The notes beneath the pieces are model-generated. The model was not told where the DNA came from and ran no database searches. It saw only the letters and a list, made by a program, of their open reading frames with translations. Of a stretch of DNA of 64,000 nt, positions 9,160 through 18,900 are shown in pieces. Each line of letters opens with the position of its first letter. The stretch's first letter is position 1. Position numbers and translations under genes: made by a program. The DNA is from Aureococcus anophagefferens (lineage: Eukaryota; Sar; Pelagophyceae; Pelagomonadales; Pelagomonadaceae): NCBI RefSeq assembly GCF_000186865.1, contig NW_008705572.1, forward strand, positions 331,384 to 395,383. The letters are read 5' to 3'.

Positions 9160-9963
9160 CTACTTCTTAACCGCCGCCGCCTCCGCCATCAAGGGCCCCA
9201 TGAGCTCCGCGCGCTCCGCGTCCGTGCGGTACTCGGTCCCGGCGAAGCCGCCGCAGGCGGCCGGCGCCTTGGGCGCGAGCTCGAACTCCTCGACGACGCT
9301 CATCTGGATCTTGCCCGGCTTGCCGAGCATGTCCATGTCCATCGCGCCGTCCGTGCGGATCGTCTTCATGAAGGCGACCGCGGCCTTCTTGTCCGGCGCG
9401 TCGGAGACGACGAAGACGGACCGGAGCGGGTCGACCGCGAAGGAGAACTTCGCGTTGTTCTGGCAGGCGATGGTGCGGTAGAAATAGGCGCAGGGGTGCC
9501 CGACGGCGGCGCCCTCGAGCGCCTTCCTGAAGACCGGCGAGTTGTTCACGACGTCCACGGTGAAGATCGACCGGCAGCGGCCGGGCTCGCCGAGGTCGAG
9601 GTCGTCGAGGTCGAGGTCGTCGAGCGCGAGGAGCACCGTCGACACGCAGGTCATGCCGCGCATGTAGCCCGCCTGCTCCGCGAGGAGCTCGGCGATGGCG
9701 TCGTTCCGCGGCGCGTCGAGCTCGCTGTCGACGACGGAGAACTTCGGCGGCGCGTCGGACGGGTACGACGGCGGCAGCTCGACGAGCACGGCCAGCTTCG
9801 CGGGCGTCGCGCGCGCGATCTTGAAGCGCGTCGGGTTCTCGGCCGTCGCCTCGCTGACCTTCGGGCCCAGGAACTCGAGCGTGCCGGCCGACTTGTGCTC
9901 GCGCCGCAGGGCCTTGATCTCGCCGATGTGCTCGCCGGCGTTGCCGGCGGCGAGGGCGGCCAT
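9160..9963 (-). CDS. RWD-domain protein
   Basis: 267 residues. The first ~115 residues fit the RWD fold: EIKALRREHKS, then LAVLVELPPSYPSDAPPKF, the conserved YPxxxPP strand-turn, and LLAEQAGYMRGMTCVSTVL as the final helices. RWD domains are UBC-like binding modules. The second half (SIFTVDVVNNSPVFRKALEG, CAYFYRTIACQNNAKFSFAVD, SVFVVSDAPDKKAAVAFMK) looks like a second alpha/beta domain that I cannot name, possibly the C-terminal domain found in RWDD2 proteins. An acidic Leu-Asp repeat (LDDLDLDDLDL) links them. Start at 9963 (MAALAAGNAGEHIGEI) is chosen because the RWD alignment begins there; an ATG at 10080 adds a low-complexity leader. Confidence 0.65.
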   Translation of the reverse strand: MAALAAGNAGEHIGEIKALRREHKSAGTLEFLGPKVSEATAENPTRFKIARATPAKLAVLVELPPSYPSDAPPKFSVVDSELDAPRNDAIAELLAEQAGYMRGMTCVSTVLLALDDLDLDDLDLGEPGRCRSIFTVDVVNNSPVFRKALEGAAVGHPCAYFYRTIACQNNAKFSFAVDPLRSVFVVSDAPDKKAAVAFMKTIRTDGAMDMDMLGKPGKIQMSVVEEFELAPKAPAACGGFAGTEYRTDAERAELMGPLMAEAAAVKK

Positions 9964-10485
9964 GACTCCCGGCGGCGCGGATTGCGAGCGCGGCTGCGAG
10001 GGCTGGCTGCGTCGCGCTGTGCCGAGGCTGCGGCACCAGAGGCTGCGAGAGCTTGTGGCGCAGCCGCTCGTTGCCGTCAACGAGGCCTCCCAAGAATAAG
10101 CCCGTCCAGATCGAACTAGAGTTTCTCTGAATTCAGGTTACAGTCACATGTTTCGTTTGGTTTTGGATGGGAGTCGGTGGTGGTGTCTGGCGGAGCCCGA
10201 GCGCCGGGCCCGCGGAGATGCGGCGCGCGCCTTGTTCGCGCGCGCCGTGTTCGTTTTTCGTCGGGGTCTTTTTTCTTTTGTTGGTGTGAGTGCGGTGCGG
10301 CTGCCTCGGGTCGGGCGCGCTGGCATCTTGGTGCCTCTGGGTTCGGGGAAGTCTCGTGGTCGTGGTCGCGTAGGTAGGTGGGTCTCGCCGCGCGGGCAAT
10401 GGCGCGCGGCGGCGCGGCGGCGCGGCAGCGTAACACGCGCGGCGCCGGCCTATTTTTTTGTGTTTGTCGTGTGGAGCGCGCCGAG
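9964..10485. other. Intergenic, 522 bp
   Basis: 5' flank of the RWD gene plus 3' flank of the bromodomain gene. On the plus strand, 10140-10480 is clearly less GC-rich and T/G-rich (runs such as GGTTTTGGATGGG and TTTTTTCTTTTG), consistent with untranslated sequence. Open frames here translate to low-complexity Arg/Pro text and are not called. Confidence 0.4.
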
Positions 10486-11971
10486 CTACTCGGCGGCCGT
10501 CTCCTCGGGGATGGGCGCGATGGGCGCGGGCGGGTTCTCGTCGAAGGTCCAGAGCGGCGACGTGCCCGCCTCGAGGTCCAGGCCCGAGTCCGAGAGCACG
10601 GAGCCGAAGTCCGAGCCCGCGCGGAAGAGCTTGGCGACCTCCATGCCCGGCACGGGGCTCAGGTCCGCCGGCGACATGGTGAAGCGGTGCTTCTTCGGGC
10701 CCGGCGGCGTCGCGCCGTCGAGCCGCCGCTTGCCGCGCGCCTGCGGGCTCGCGCCGCCGCCGAGCGCGGCGATCTCGTCGTCGTCGGTCATCTCGACGAT
10801 GGCCGACGCGTAGGCGCTGCAGTCCTCGGGGCTGAGGCCGTCGTCGCCCGCGCCCGAGCCGTCGAGCGACGCGTCGGGGTCGGCGTCGTCGCCGAAGAGG
10901 CCGCTCGGCGTCGGGCTCGGCGGGCTCGAGCCGTTGAGGCTCACGCACTCCGTGGGGAGGCTGTCGCTCGACGGCGAGTGGGCGACGCCGACCGTGCGCG
11001 CCGCGGGCGTCGCGCCGCGGCGGGGCACGACGAAGCGGAGCTTGGCGAGCGGCTTCCGGGGCGGCCGCGCGCCGTCGGCGTCCGGCGCGGGCGGCGGCGG
11101 CATGGCCTCGTCGTCGTCGTCGTCGCTCGCCGCGGCCGACGACGACTCGGACGACGGCGCGTCGGCGCCGACCTGGCGCTTGAGCGCCGCCATCTCGGAC
11201 TGGAGCTTGAGGAGCTGCTCCTGCATCTTCAACACCTCGGCCGCGGGCACGAGGCCGTCGCGCGGCGTCGTCGGCGGCGCGCGGGGGTTCGGCGCGGCTT
11301 TCGCGCGCTCGCCCGTGCCGCCCTTGGCCGCCGGCTTGCCGCCCTTCTTCGCCGCGGGCTTGCCGCGCGTCGCGCGCTTCTCGGGCTCGGCGGGCTTGGC
11401 CGCGGACCGCGTCGCGGACCGCGTGCCGCCGGAGCTCTGGCCGTTGGCCTTCTTCGCGCCGACGCACTCGTCGCGCCGCCGGAAGGTGCCGCTCTCCAGC
11501 TCCTTGAAGCGGTCCTCGAAGAAGGCGCGGAGCTGCACCGCGGCGACGTGGACCTGGTGCGTCTCGACCTTGTTGAAGAGCACGGCGTTCGAGAAGACGA
11601 GGCGCACGTCGGCCGCGAACTCGTCGCGCGTCTTGTACATGTTGCGCCCGAGCTTCGACTCGATGGTGCCCAGGTCCATGGGCTTGGCCACGATCGTCGG
11701 GTAGTGCGGGATGTTGAGCGCCACAAAGTCGACGGGCTTCCGGAAGTAGAACGCCTTCTTCTTCGCGAGCACCATCTTCAGCGCCTCGCGCCAGAGCTCG
11801 GCCTCCTCGTTCCGGACGAGGTTCTTGATGTCCTGCGGCGGGGGGCGGCGGGGTCGGCGGGGGGCGCGCCGAAGAAAGCGGGCGGAACGCGCTTTCGAAA
11901 GAATCGAATCGCCGCGCGGCGGGATGGGCGAATCGGGGGCTGAAATCGACACGGGGCCAAACCTTGCCCAT
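10486..11971 (-). CDS. Bromodomain protein
   Basis: Two exons, 11971..11963 (Met-Gly-Lys) and 11832..10486, 451 residues. Residues about 4-130 are a bromodomain: WREALKMVLAKKKAFYFRKPVD, FVALNIPHYPTIVAKPMDLGTI (ZA loop), then YKTRDEFAADVRLVFSNAVLFNK with the acetyl-lysine-binding Asn. Next come Lys/Arg-rich linkers, a coiled-coil-like helix AEVLKMQEQLLKLQSEMAALKRQ, a Ser/Asp-rich stretch and an acidic C-terminal tail. The single bromodomain and following coiled coil resemble fungal/protist BET-like or Bdf-type readers, but a NET domain is not clear. The start in CTCACCATGGGC is strong. The frame upstream of it is entered only from a GTG. Confidence 0.8.
11833..11962 (-). other. GT-AG intron (130 nt) of the bromodomain gene
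   Basis: On the minus strand the intron runs from GTTTGGCCCCG after Met-Gly-Lys to CCCGCCGCAG before GACATCAAG. Skipping it removes a Pro/Arg-rich stretch. It has no flanking duplication and does not resemble the introner-like introns of this window. Confidence 0.65.
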
Positions 11972-12364
11972 GGTGAGCCGGACGGAGGTGGTCTTGTGGT
12001 CAGAGAGGGGGCGCCCGGTATTTTTTCCGGAGGGGTTCACCGCCCGTCAGCTGAGAATCGAAATTGAAGGCCGCGGAGCGCGAGTTTCCCCGCGGCGCTT
12101 CTAGGTGGGGGAAGGGCACGAGAGTCCCGGGGGTTGTCTCAGGCCGGAGGGGCGATTACCACCCGGCCGTCATAGACTAGGGGCTCCTCAAAGGAGCAGA
12201 GACGCCATCGGCTGTCCGAGCTGTCGCTCGCGGACGGGCTGATCCCCGGCGACAGACGCTCGTGTTGAGGCTTCGCTGCAGGGGATTGGCTTACGTGTTC
12301 GCGATTCACGGATACGCGCGTCCTGATACGGTAACGAAAGTTACTATGATACCTACCACGCCGC
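11972..12364. other. Intergenic, 393 bp
   Basis: 5' flank of the bromodomain gene and 3' flank of the propeller gene. It includes the inverted stretch GGGCTCCTCAAAGGAGCAG near 12180 but no tRNA-like B box. Nothing else is recognised. Confidence 0.4.
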
Positions 12365-13700
12365 TCAAGACCCCAGGTCCACGACGCTGACGAAGTCCCC
12401 GGCGAGGTTGCCGAGGTAGAGCCGCGCGCCGTGCTGGACGACGCAGGACATCGTCGAGACGCGCTCGCCCGTCGGGTCGTAGAGCGCGTCCAGCGGCGCG
12501 CCGTCGAAGCCGACCTTCAGCGCGCCGGCCCAGGGCTTCGCGAAGACGGGGAAGACGTAAGGCGCGACGTGGGCCGCCAGCGTCCGCAGCGCCGGGTAGG
12601 GCGCGAGCTTCGCGGCGACGGGCGCCGGCCGCGCGATGCCCGCGATCCAGAAGCCGTCCGCCGCGGCCGTGACGCCGTCCGGCAGCGCGGGCAGCCCGTC
12701 GACGAAGACGGACATTTCCCCCGTCGCCAGGTCCACCCGCATCAGCCGCGCGCGGTTCGTCTCGGCGACGACGGCGAAGGACGCGTCGGGCGACAGCGCG
12801 ACGCCGTTCGCGTACGCGAGGCCGGCCGCGAGCGTCGTCGTCGCGCCCGTCCGCGCGTCGTACTTGAGCAGCCGCCCGCTGTGGTCGCCGCGCATCAGGT
12901 TCATGAGGTAGCCCTGCATCGTGTCGTAGAAGCCGCGGGTTCCGTCGCCTGGGCAGGAAACGAGTGCAAAATTCCCAAAGGCTCCTATCTCGGTCATTAT
13001 CCACTCGTTTCGGCAAATATCTCTCGAAGCGCTCTCGAAGCGTGGATCCTTGCTCTGGAACAATCGCGCGCGGAACCCTCACGTTGAAGCGACGTTGAAT
13101 CACTCTTTTCCCGCTCCGCCCGTCGCGGCGCACGCCGAGCTCCGTCGACGACGAAAAGTAGACGTCGCCCGTCGCGCCGTCGACGGCGAGGTCGTTGACG
13201 TAGTTCAGCGGCTCGCGCGTGTCCGTGGCCACGTTCGCGAGGATCCTCAGGGCGCCGCTCTCGAGGTCGAGCTCGAGGAGGCCCTTGGTGCTGCACGCGA
13301 CGAGCAACTTCCCGCGATGCGCGTGGAACCCCAGCGGCCGGCCCGGGCCGACGTACCAGGTCCTCGTGGGCGTCGCCGTGCCGCCGGCGCTGATCCAGAC
13401 CCAGCCGAATTTATCGACGAGCAGCAGGTCGCCGCCGTCGAGCGTCGCGACGCTCTCGCTTCCCGCCACAATACCCTCGAAGAGCCGCGTCGCCGCCCGC
13501 AAGCGGTCGTTCGGCGCCCAGGCGCCCTCGAGCACCGGCGGGATGGGCGTGCCGCCGGGCTGGCCCGGATAGAGGTCCAGGTCCGCCGCGGACACGGCGG
13601 ACGCCGCGACGCCGTCGTAGGGCGGCGGCATGCGCTGCGTCAGCGGATACACGACGTACGCGACGACGGCGCAGAGCGCCGCGGTGCTCGGCACGCCCAT
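12365..13700 (-). CDS. Strictosidine synthase-like (APMAP-type) beta-propeller
   Basis: Two exons, 13700..13127 and 12948..12365, 385 residues. An N-terminal hydrophobic segment (ALCAVVAYVVYPL) is a probable signal anchor, as in plant SSL and animal APMAP proteins. Propeller motifs: LLVDKFGWVW, GRPLGFHAHRGKLLVACSTKGLLELD, NYVNDLAVDGATGDVYFSS, then GRLLKYDARTGATTTLAAGLAYANGVALSPDASFAVVAETNRARLMRVD and FVDGLPALPDGVTAAADGFWIAG. These are characteristic of the six-bladed SSL family, mostly of unknown hydrolase or sterol-related function rather than true strictosidine synthase. The blade is split by an introner between VRRDG and TRGFYDTM; splicing restores GVRRDGTRGFYDTM. Its 3' end points toward the bromodomain gene on the same strand. 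Confidence 0.8.
12949..13126 (-). mobile_element. Long introner-like intron (178 nt, GC-AG) in the propeller gene
   Basis: The minus strand reads GCGACGGG, then CGGAGCGGGAAAAGAGTG, an internal CAACGTCGCTTCAACGTGA, GCCGAAACGAGTGGA, and the end CCTGCCCAG. It is followed by GCGACGGA, a 7-of-8 copy of the first eight bases. The two ends form an imperfect terminal inverted repeat (GCGGGAAAAGAGTG against GCAGGAAACGAGTG). A related element interrupts the MaoC gene. Confidence 0.75.
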
Positions 13701-13906
13701 GTGGTTCCGTTGCAGCGGCTGCAGCCGTGCGGCGGCGCGACGACGCGTCGATCGAGAGCTGCTTCACAGCCTGCGGCGCGGGGAGAGCTTCACTATCGTT
13801 GCTTGCCCTTCAAGGCAGGCTTCAAGGAGCCCCCAGGCAACATTGAGCTCTACAAAGTAGAGCAGCCACGAATCGGCAGCGCAGTCCGAAAACACACACA
13901 GCAATC

Positions 13907-15193
13907 TTACGGCGCCCAGCGGTCCGCCTGCGGCCGGCGGCGGTCGGGGAACCGCGCCGCGAAGCCCGGCGGCCGGTCGACGGCGCGGATCGGCGCGCGG
14001 TCCGGCTCGCACATGCCCGAGTCGGAGAGCGCGAGGAAGAGGACCGCGAGCGCGTAGAGGAGCGCGGCCGCGGCGAAGAGGCGGTGCTTCCGCGGCGGCG
14101 CGTCGACGTACTCGCGGATGACGAAGTAGGAGTAGAACATGGGCACGCAGGACGAGCAGGAGCCGAGCGCGTAGGACGCGGCCGTCGACGCGCTCGCGGC
14201 CGTCTCGGCGAAGTAGGTCGTGTAGCCCACGGCGAGGAGCGCGCCCGTGAGCGCGGGCACGGCCGCGTGGTCGCGGAGCGCGGCGCAGCGCGCGCCGTCG
14301 TCGTCGAAGTCGTCCGGCGGGCGCCGGCTCCGCGCGCCCGCCGCGGCGCGACCCGCGGCGACGGCCGTCACGGCCAGGAAGACGCCGACCTGCGTGCAGG
14401 CGTGGAGCGCGCCCGCGGGCGCGCCGCCGCGCGCCGTCTCCGCGTAGGCGAGCAGCGGGCTCCACCCCCCGGAGAAGAGGCCCACGGCCACGCAAAAACC
14501 GAGGCTGGCGGCGGCGCTCCGCAGCTCCTGCTCCGGCGACGGCGGGGCCTTGGGCGGCGGCGGCGGCGGCGGCAGGAGCGGCGTCGCGGCCGTCGCCTTG
14601 GCCGCGAACGCCGCGGCCGTCGCCGTGATCGCGTCCGCCGCGTCCGCGGCCTCGCAGTCGGCGAGGGGCGCCGCGAAGCGCCAGCCGCGCCGCCGCGCCG
14701 CGAGGCCGTCCTCGGGCCGCGGCGTCGACAGCACGTTCGCGACGATGCCCGCGACGGCGCACGCGAGGCCCAGTCCGAAGTACGCGACGCGGCACTCGCC
14801 CGGTTCGCCCTCGGCGACGAGAAAGTCCAGCGTGGCGCCGAAGACGATGTTCGTCGTGAAGATGACGGGCGCGGCGACGCCGACCCCGAGCCGGTCCGTC
14901 ATGACCGTGATGCAGCCGTCGCCGACGGCCATGCACGCGCCCGCGAGCAGCGCGAGCCGCCCCGCGAACGTCCCCAGGGCGTCGGGCGCCGCGGCGACGC
15001 CCGCGCCGTCGACGACGCCCATGAGGCCGAGCGCCACGACGCACTGGACGTAGATGGCCAGGACCATGAACCGCTCCGTGGACCAGCGGGACACGCGGCG
15101 CACGACGGACCAGTGGCCCCAGCAGAGGAAGGTGATGAGCTGGAGCGCGAGCTGCGGCTCGTGGAGCGCGCGGTGGGCGCGGCGGCGCATCAT
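13907..15193 (-). CDS. Ten-helix DMT/ureide-permease-like transporter
   Basis: 428 residues, single exon, about ten hydrophobic helices with small loops. It opens LALQLITFLCWGHWSVVRRV, recalling the FLCWG(S/T)W start of ureide permease, TMEM144 and other drug/metabolite-superfamily carriers. Later signatures include IVFGATLDFLVAEGEPG, GLACAVAGIVANVLS, SLGFCVAVGLFSGGWSPLLAYAE and SCSSCVPMFYSYFVIREY. A Pro-rich loop (about residues 205-220, eight prolines) and Ala-rich stretch separate the two halves. The substrate cannot be inferred. The Arg/Pro-rich tail after the last helix is probably cytosolic. Two adjacent ATGs (15193, 15190) open the frame. Divergent from the small plastid protein gene across 247 bp. 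Confidence 0.6.
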   Translation of the reverse strand: MMRRRAHRALHEPQLALQLITFLCWGHWSVVRRVSRWSTERFMVLAIYVQCVVALGLMGVVDGAGVAAAPDALGTFAGRLALLAGACMAVGDGCITVMTDRLGVGVAAPVIFTTNIVFGATLDFLVAEGEPGECRVAYFGLGLACAVAGIVANVLSTPRPEDGLAARRRGWRFAAPLADCEAADAADAITATAAAFAAKATAATPLLPPPPPPPKAPPSPEQELRSAAASLGFCVAVGLFSGGWSPLLAYAETARGGAPAGALHACTQVGVFLAVTAVAAGRAAAGARSRRPPDDFDDDGARCAALRDHAAVPALTGALLAVGYTTYFAETAASASTAASYALGSCSSCVPMFYSYFVIREYVDAPPRKHRLFAAAALLYALAVLFLALSDSGMCEPDRAPIRAVDRPPGFAARFPDRRRPQADRWAP

Positions 15194-15440
15194 GGCTGGC
15201 GGCGTTGGGCGGGTCAGCGCGCCGACATGCGCGGTCGGGGCGCTGCGCCTTCCAGCACGGCAGCGCGGAAGAAGTTCGACGATGTCACGGCGTCAACGTG
15301 GGCTGCTCGGAGGTAAACATCCGCAACTTGCAGCCTTCGCCTGTCTGATGTGGCCGTCTTGAGCCCTTTCCAGCGCCGACACCAGCGCGTGGCGACCCGT
15401 AGCAGCGCGTCGACGCCAGCGACACAGCTAGAACACAGCA

Positions 15441-15848
15441 ATGCCGTCGCCGCGAGCCGTCCTACTCACCGCGCTGCTCGCAGCGACGCATGCCTTCACC
15501 GCGAAACAAAGGCACGCTGCCGTCACCGCAAGACAAAGACACGCCTCGAAGCAAGAACCGGCGTCTACGGACCGGAGATCGCTCCTGGGCCTGCTCGTCC
15601 CGCTCGGCGTCGGCGCGGCGACGCAGGCGCCGCTCATCGCCCTGATCGCGAACCCGCCGGACGAGTCGACGCGGACCGCCATGCTCGAGAGCTGGTGCGC
15701 GGCCGACTACTGCACGCTGCTCGGCGGCGGCGCCGGCTACTCGCCGGGCGCGGGCGGCTTCGTCGGGAACTACGTCCCGCCGGACGACGACTTCGCGCGC
15801 GAGCGCGACGCCATCCTCGCCGAGGCCGCGCGGGGCTCGGGGTCGTAA
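15441..15848 (+). CDS. Small plastid-targeted, probably lumenal, protein
   Basis: 135 residues. The N-terminus (AVLLTALLAATHAFTAKQR) is a signal peptide ending in an AFxA-like site, the hallmark of complex-plastid import in stramenopiles. It is followed by a basic Ser/Thr/His transit-like stretch with two near-repeats (KQRHAAVT, RQRHASKQ). DRRSLLGLLVPLGVGAA then resembles a twin-arginine thylakoid-transfer segment, so the mature protein may be lumenal. Mature region: about 65 residues, IANPPDESTRTAMLESWCAADYCTLLGGG, ending in an acidic helix. The family is not recognised; two close Cys (WCAADYC) could form a disulfide. Short, but initiator and targeting layout are convincing. Confidence 0.7.
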   Translation: MPSPRAVLLTALLAATHAFTAKQRHAAVTARQRHASKQEPASTDRRSLLGLLVPLGVGAATQAPLIALIANPPDESTRTAMLESWCAADYCTLLGGGAGYSPGAGGFVGNYVPPDDDFARERDAILAEAARGSGS

Positions 15849-15936
15849 CGAGCATCGAGACATCCGGGGCGCAACACACAGGGAGAACTCGGCTTAGTCA
15901 CAAGGGGGGACGGGGGGCACAACGGAGTCCTCTCGA

Positions 15937-18900
15937 TCACGCGCGGCCGCGCTTCTTGGCCGCGGGCTTCTTGGTCGCGGGCTTCTTCTTCTTGGCGGGC
16001 GACGGCGACGGCGGCGGCGACGCCGCGGAGTTGTCCTCGCGGGGCTCGAGGACGGCGACGCCGCCGCGCGCGGCGGCCGCGCGGACGTCGTCCTCGGACT
16101 CGCGCGCGCCGCGCGACCGCCGGTCCTTGGCCGTCGTCGGCCGGATGACCTCGTCGTCGCTGTCGTCGGCGTCGGTCGCGCGCTTCTTCGGCGACGCGCG
16201 GGGCTTCTTGCCGCCGTCGCCCCGCTTGGCCGCGGCCGCGGGCTTGCGCTTCCGCGCGGACGGCGCGCCCTCGAGGCCCGCGACGGAGTCGTGCGCGCGC
16301 TCCTGGATCTTGCGCCGGAGCGCGACGGCGTCGCCGCGGCCCGCCTTCGGCGGCGCGTAGAGCGCCGTCGGCAGGTAGACGACGCCCGGGAAGGGCCGCA
16401 GGTTGTCGACGGTCTTGACGTACTGGCGCTTGACGAGCTCGCCCGCGTGCGCCGCGACCGCGCGGACGCTCAGCGTCATGTCGTCGTCTTCGGCGTCGTC
16501 GTGGGCCGCCATCTCGTTGCAGCAGCTCAGGAGGAAGGCGACGTTGTCTGCGTCCGCGCCGAGCGACGCGACGAGGGGATCGAGGACGAAGAGCAGCGCG
16601 CGCATCGTCGGCTTGTCGTCGAGCAGCGCCTTCGCGCGCGCCTCGTCGCCCTCGGAAGCCCCGTCCATGGGCCGCTTCGCGAGGAGGTGCACGGCGTAGA
16701 AGAGGGCGTACTCGGGCAGGTGGCGCCGCGCGAGCGCGTCGCGGTCCGCGGCCGCCGCGCCCGCGGGCAGGCGCGCGGCGGCCGCGCCGTGCGCGCGCCG
16801 CGCGCGCGCGACGGCGACGCCCAAAGCCCGCGCCGCGAGCTGCTTCGACGACGCGAGCGCCTCCTTGCGCGCGGCCGCGCCGCCGCCGCGGCGCGCGCCG
16901 ATTTCGTCGACGGACGGCAGCGCCGCGAGGCAGAGCGCGCCGCCCCACTTGGCCACGGGCGCGTCGCCGCGGAGCACGGCGCGCGCGAGCTTCCGCGTGA
17001 AGTTGGACCGCACGACGGGCTCGGCGTCGAGGCAGACGGCGCTCAGGGACCGCCAGCGGCCCGCGCCGACGAGCGGCGCCGCCGCCGGCGCGAGCGCGAG
17101 CTTCAACGCCGCGGACGCGGCCGTGAGCCGGAGCTCCGCGCGCTCGCCGGGCGACGCCGTCGCGCCGCTCGGCGGCGCGCCCTTGGACGCGAGCACGCCG
17201 AAGAGCAGGTCCAGCGCCGCCGCGCGCCGGCCGTCGCCCGCGGCGCCCGCGGGCGCGGCCGCCGCGCGGTAGGCCACGGCCTTCAACGCCGCGCGCAGCG
17301 CGAGGAACGCCGGCGCGAAGGCGCAGCCCGGCGCCGGCGCGCCGAAGTCGCTCGCGAGCAGCACGCTCCGGCGCTTCCGCTTCCGGGGGCTGTCGCCGTC
17401 GTCCGAGTCGTCGTCCGAGTCGTCGAAGACCTGCTTCTTCCGGCCCTTCTTCGGCCCGCCGGCGAAGGCCAGGTCCGCCGGCGGCCGGCTCTCGATGAGC
17501 TCCGCCGCCGCGCGGTCGACGACGTCGCTCGCGGCGACCGCGCGGGGGAACGCCGCGGCGCAGCGGCCGAGCGCGCGGAGCCGCGCGACGAGTCGCGGCG
17601 CCTCGTAGTCCCAGTCGTCGCCGTCCAGATCCCGCAGCACCGCGTCGCCCCGCCCGTCGCCGTCCAACGCCCGCAGCGCCGACACGGCCTCCTTGGCGCA
17701 CTCCGCGAAGAAGCCGTCGCCGTCGTCGTCGCCGTCGTCGTCGAAGCGGAGGTCGGACCGCGCCGCGGCCGCGACCCGCGCCAGGGTCGGCCCCAGGGAC
17801 GTCGCCAGGGCGCCCGTGTCCTCCGTCGCCGCGAGCGTCGCGATGGCCTTGGCGCCGGCGACGAACGACGCCGCGTCGCGCGACTCCGCGGCGGCGGCGA
17901 CGTACGCCGCGAGCGCGCGCGACGCGGCCTCCGCGGCGAGGAGCTTCGGGTGGTGCGCCGCGACCAGGGCCGCCAGCGCCGCCGCGCCGTCCACGACCAC
18001 ATCGCCGTCGGCGCCGTCGCGGAGGCGCTCCGCGGCGAGCGCGAGCGCCGCGGCGAGCGCGCCCGCGTCGACGACGGCGTCGGCCGCGCGCTTCCCCAGC
18101 TTGGCCACGTACTTGCCGAGCTCCCGGTGCTTCGGGCCCAACGCGTTGATGCGCGCGACGGCGTCGGCGCGCTTCTCGCGGCGCTTCGCGAGGTCCGCGG
18201 ATCCGTCGCAGACGACGCGGAGCGCCTTGAAGACGCGCTTGTCGCGGACGTTCGAGAGCTCGCGGAGCAGCGACGTCTTGCCGTCGGGCGTCGGGCAGAG
18301 CGCCGCGAGGCGCGCGTGGCACGCCTCGAGCGCCGCGTCGGCGGCGGCGCTCGGGTCCGCCGCGGCCGTGTCGCGCGAGCCGGCGACGGACGACGGCCGC
18401 GCGCCCGCGGCCGCGGCCCGCGCGGCCTCGCGCGCGTCGAGGTAGGTTTCGAGCTCGCCGCGGTGGCGCGCCGACGACGCCAGCAGCGCCCCGAAGGCGT
18501 CCGCGGCGCCCGGCGCGTCGCGGAGCGACGGGAGCACCGCGCCTAAGACGTGCGCCGCGCGCTCCTCGGCGTTCGCGTCGCGGTCGAAGAGGTGCTCGTC
18601 GACGAGCAGGCGCGCGCGGTCGCTCACGTCGCCGCGGTTGCAGGCGGCCCCGAAGGACTGGAGCAGCAGCGACGGCACCCAGCGGAGCCGCGCGGCCGCG
18701 CCGCCGTTCGCGGCGCCCGCCGCGAGCGCGGCCGCCGCGCGGCCGCCGCCCCGCGCGGGCGCCGCGTCGTCGTCGTCGTCGTCGTCCTCCTCGAGGAGCG
18801 CCGCGCCGTCGGCGGCGTCGTCCCAGCGCTTGGACACGTGGGCCCGGTAGAGCGACGCCAGCCCCGTGAGCGCCTCCTTGCGGATCTCCGCGCGGCGGTC

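Noticed and set aside
12100..12300. Possible structured RNA between the propeller and bromodomain genes
   Set aside because: Some short inverted repeats, but no tRNA boxes or recognisable ncRNA fold; not enough to call.
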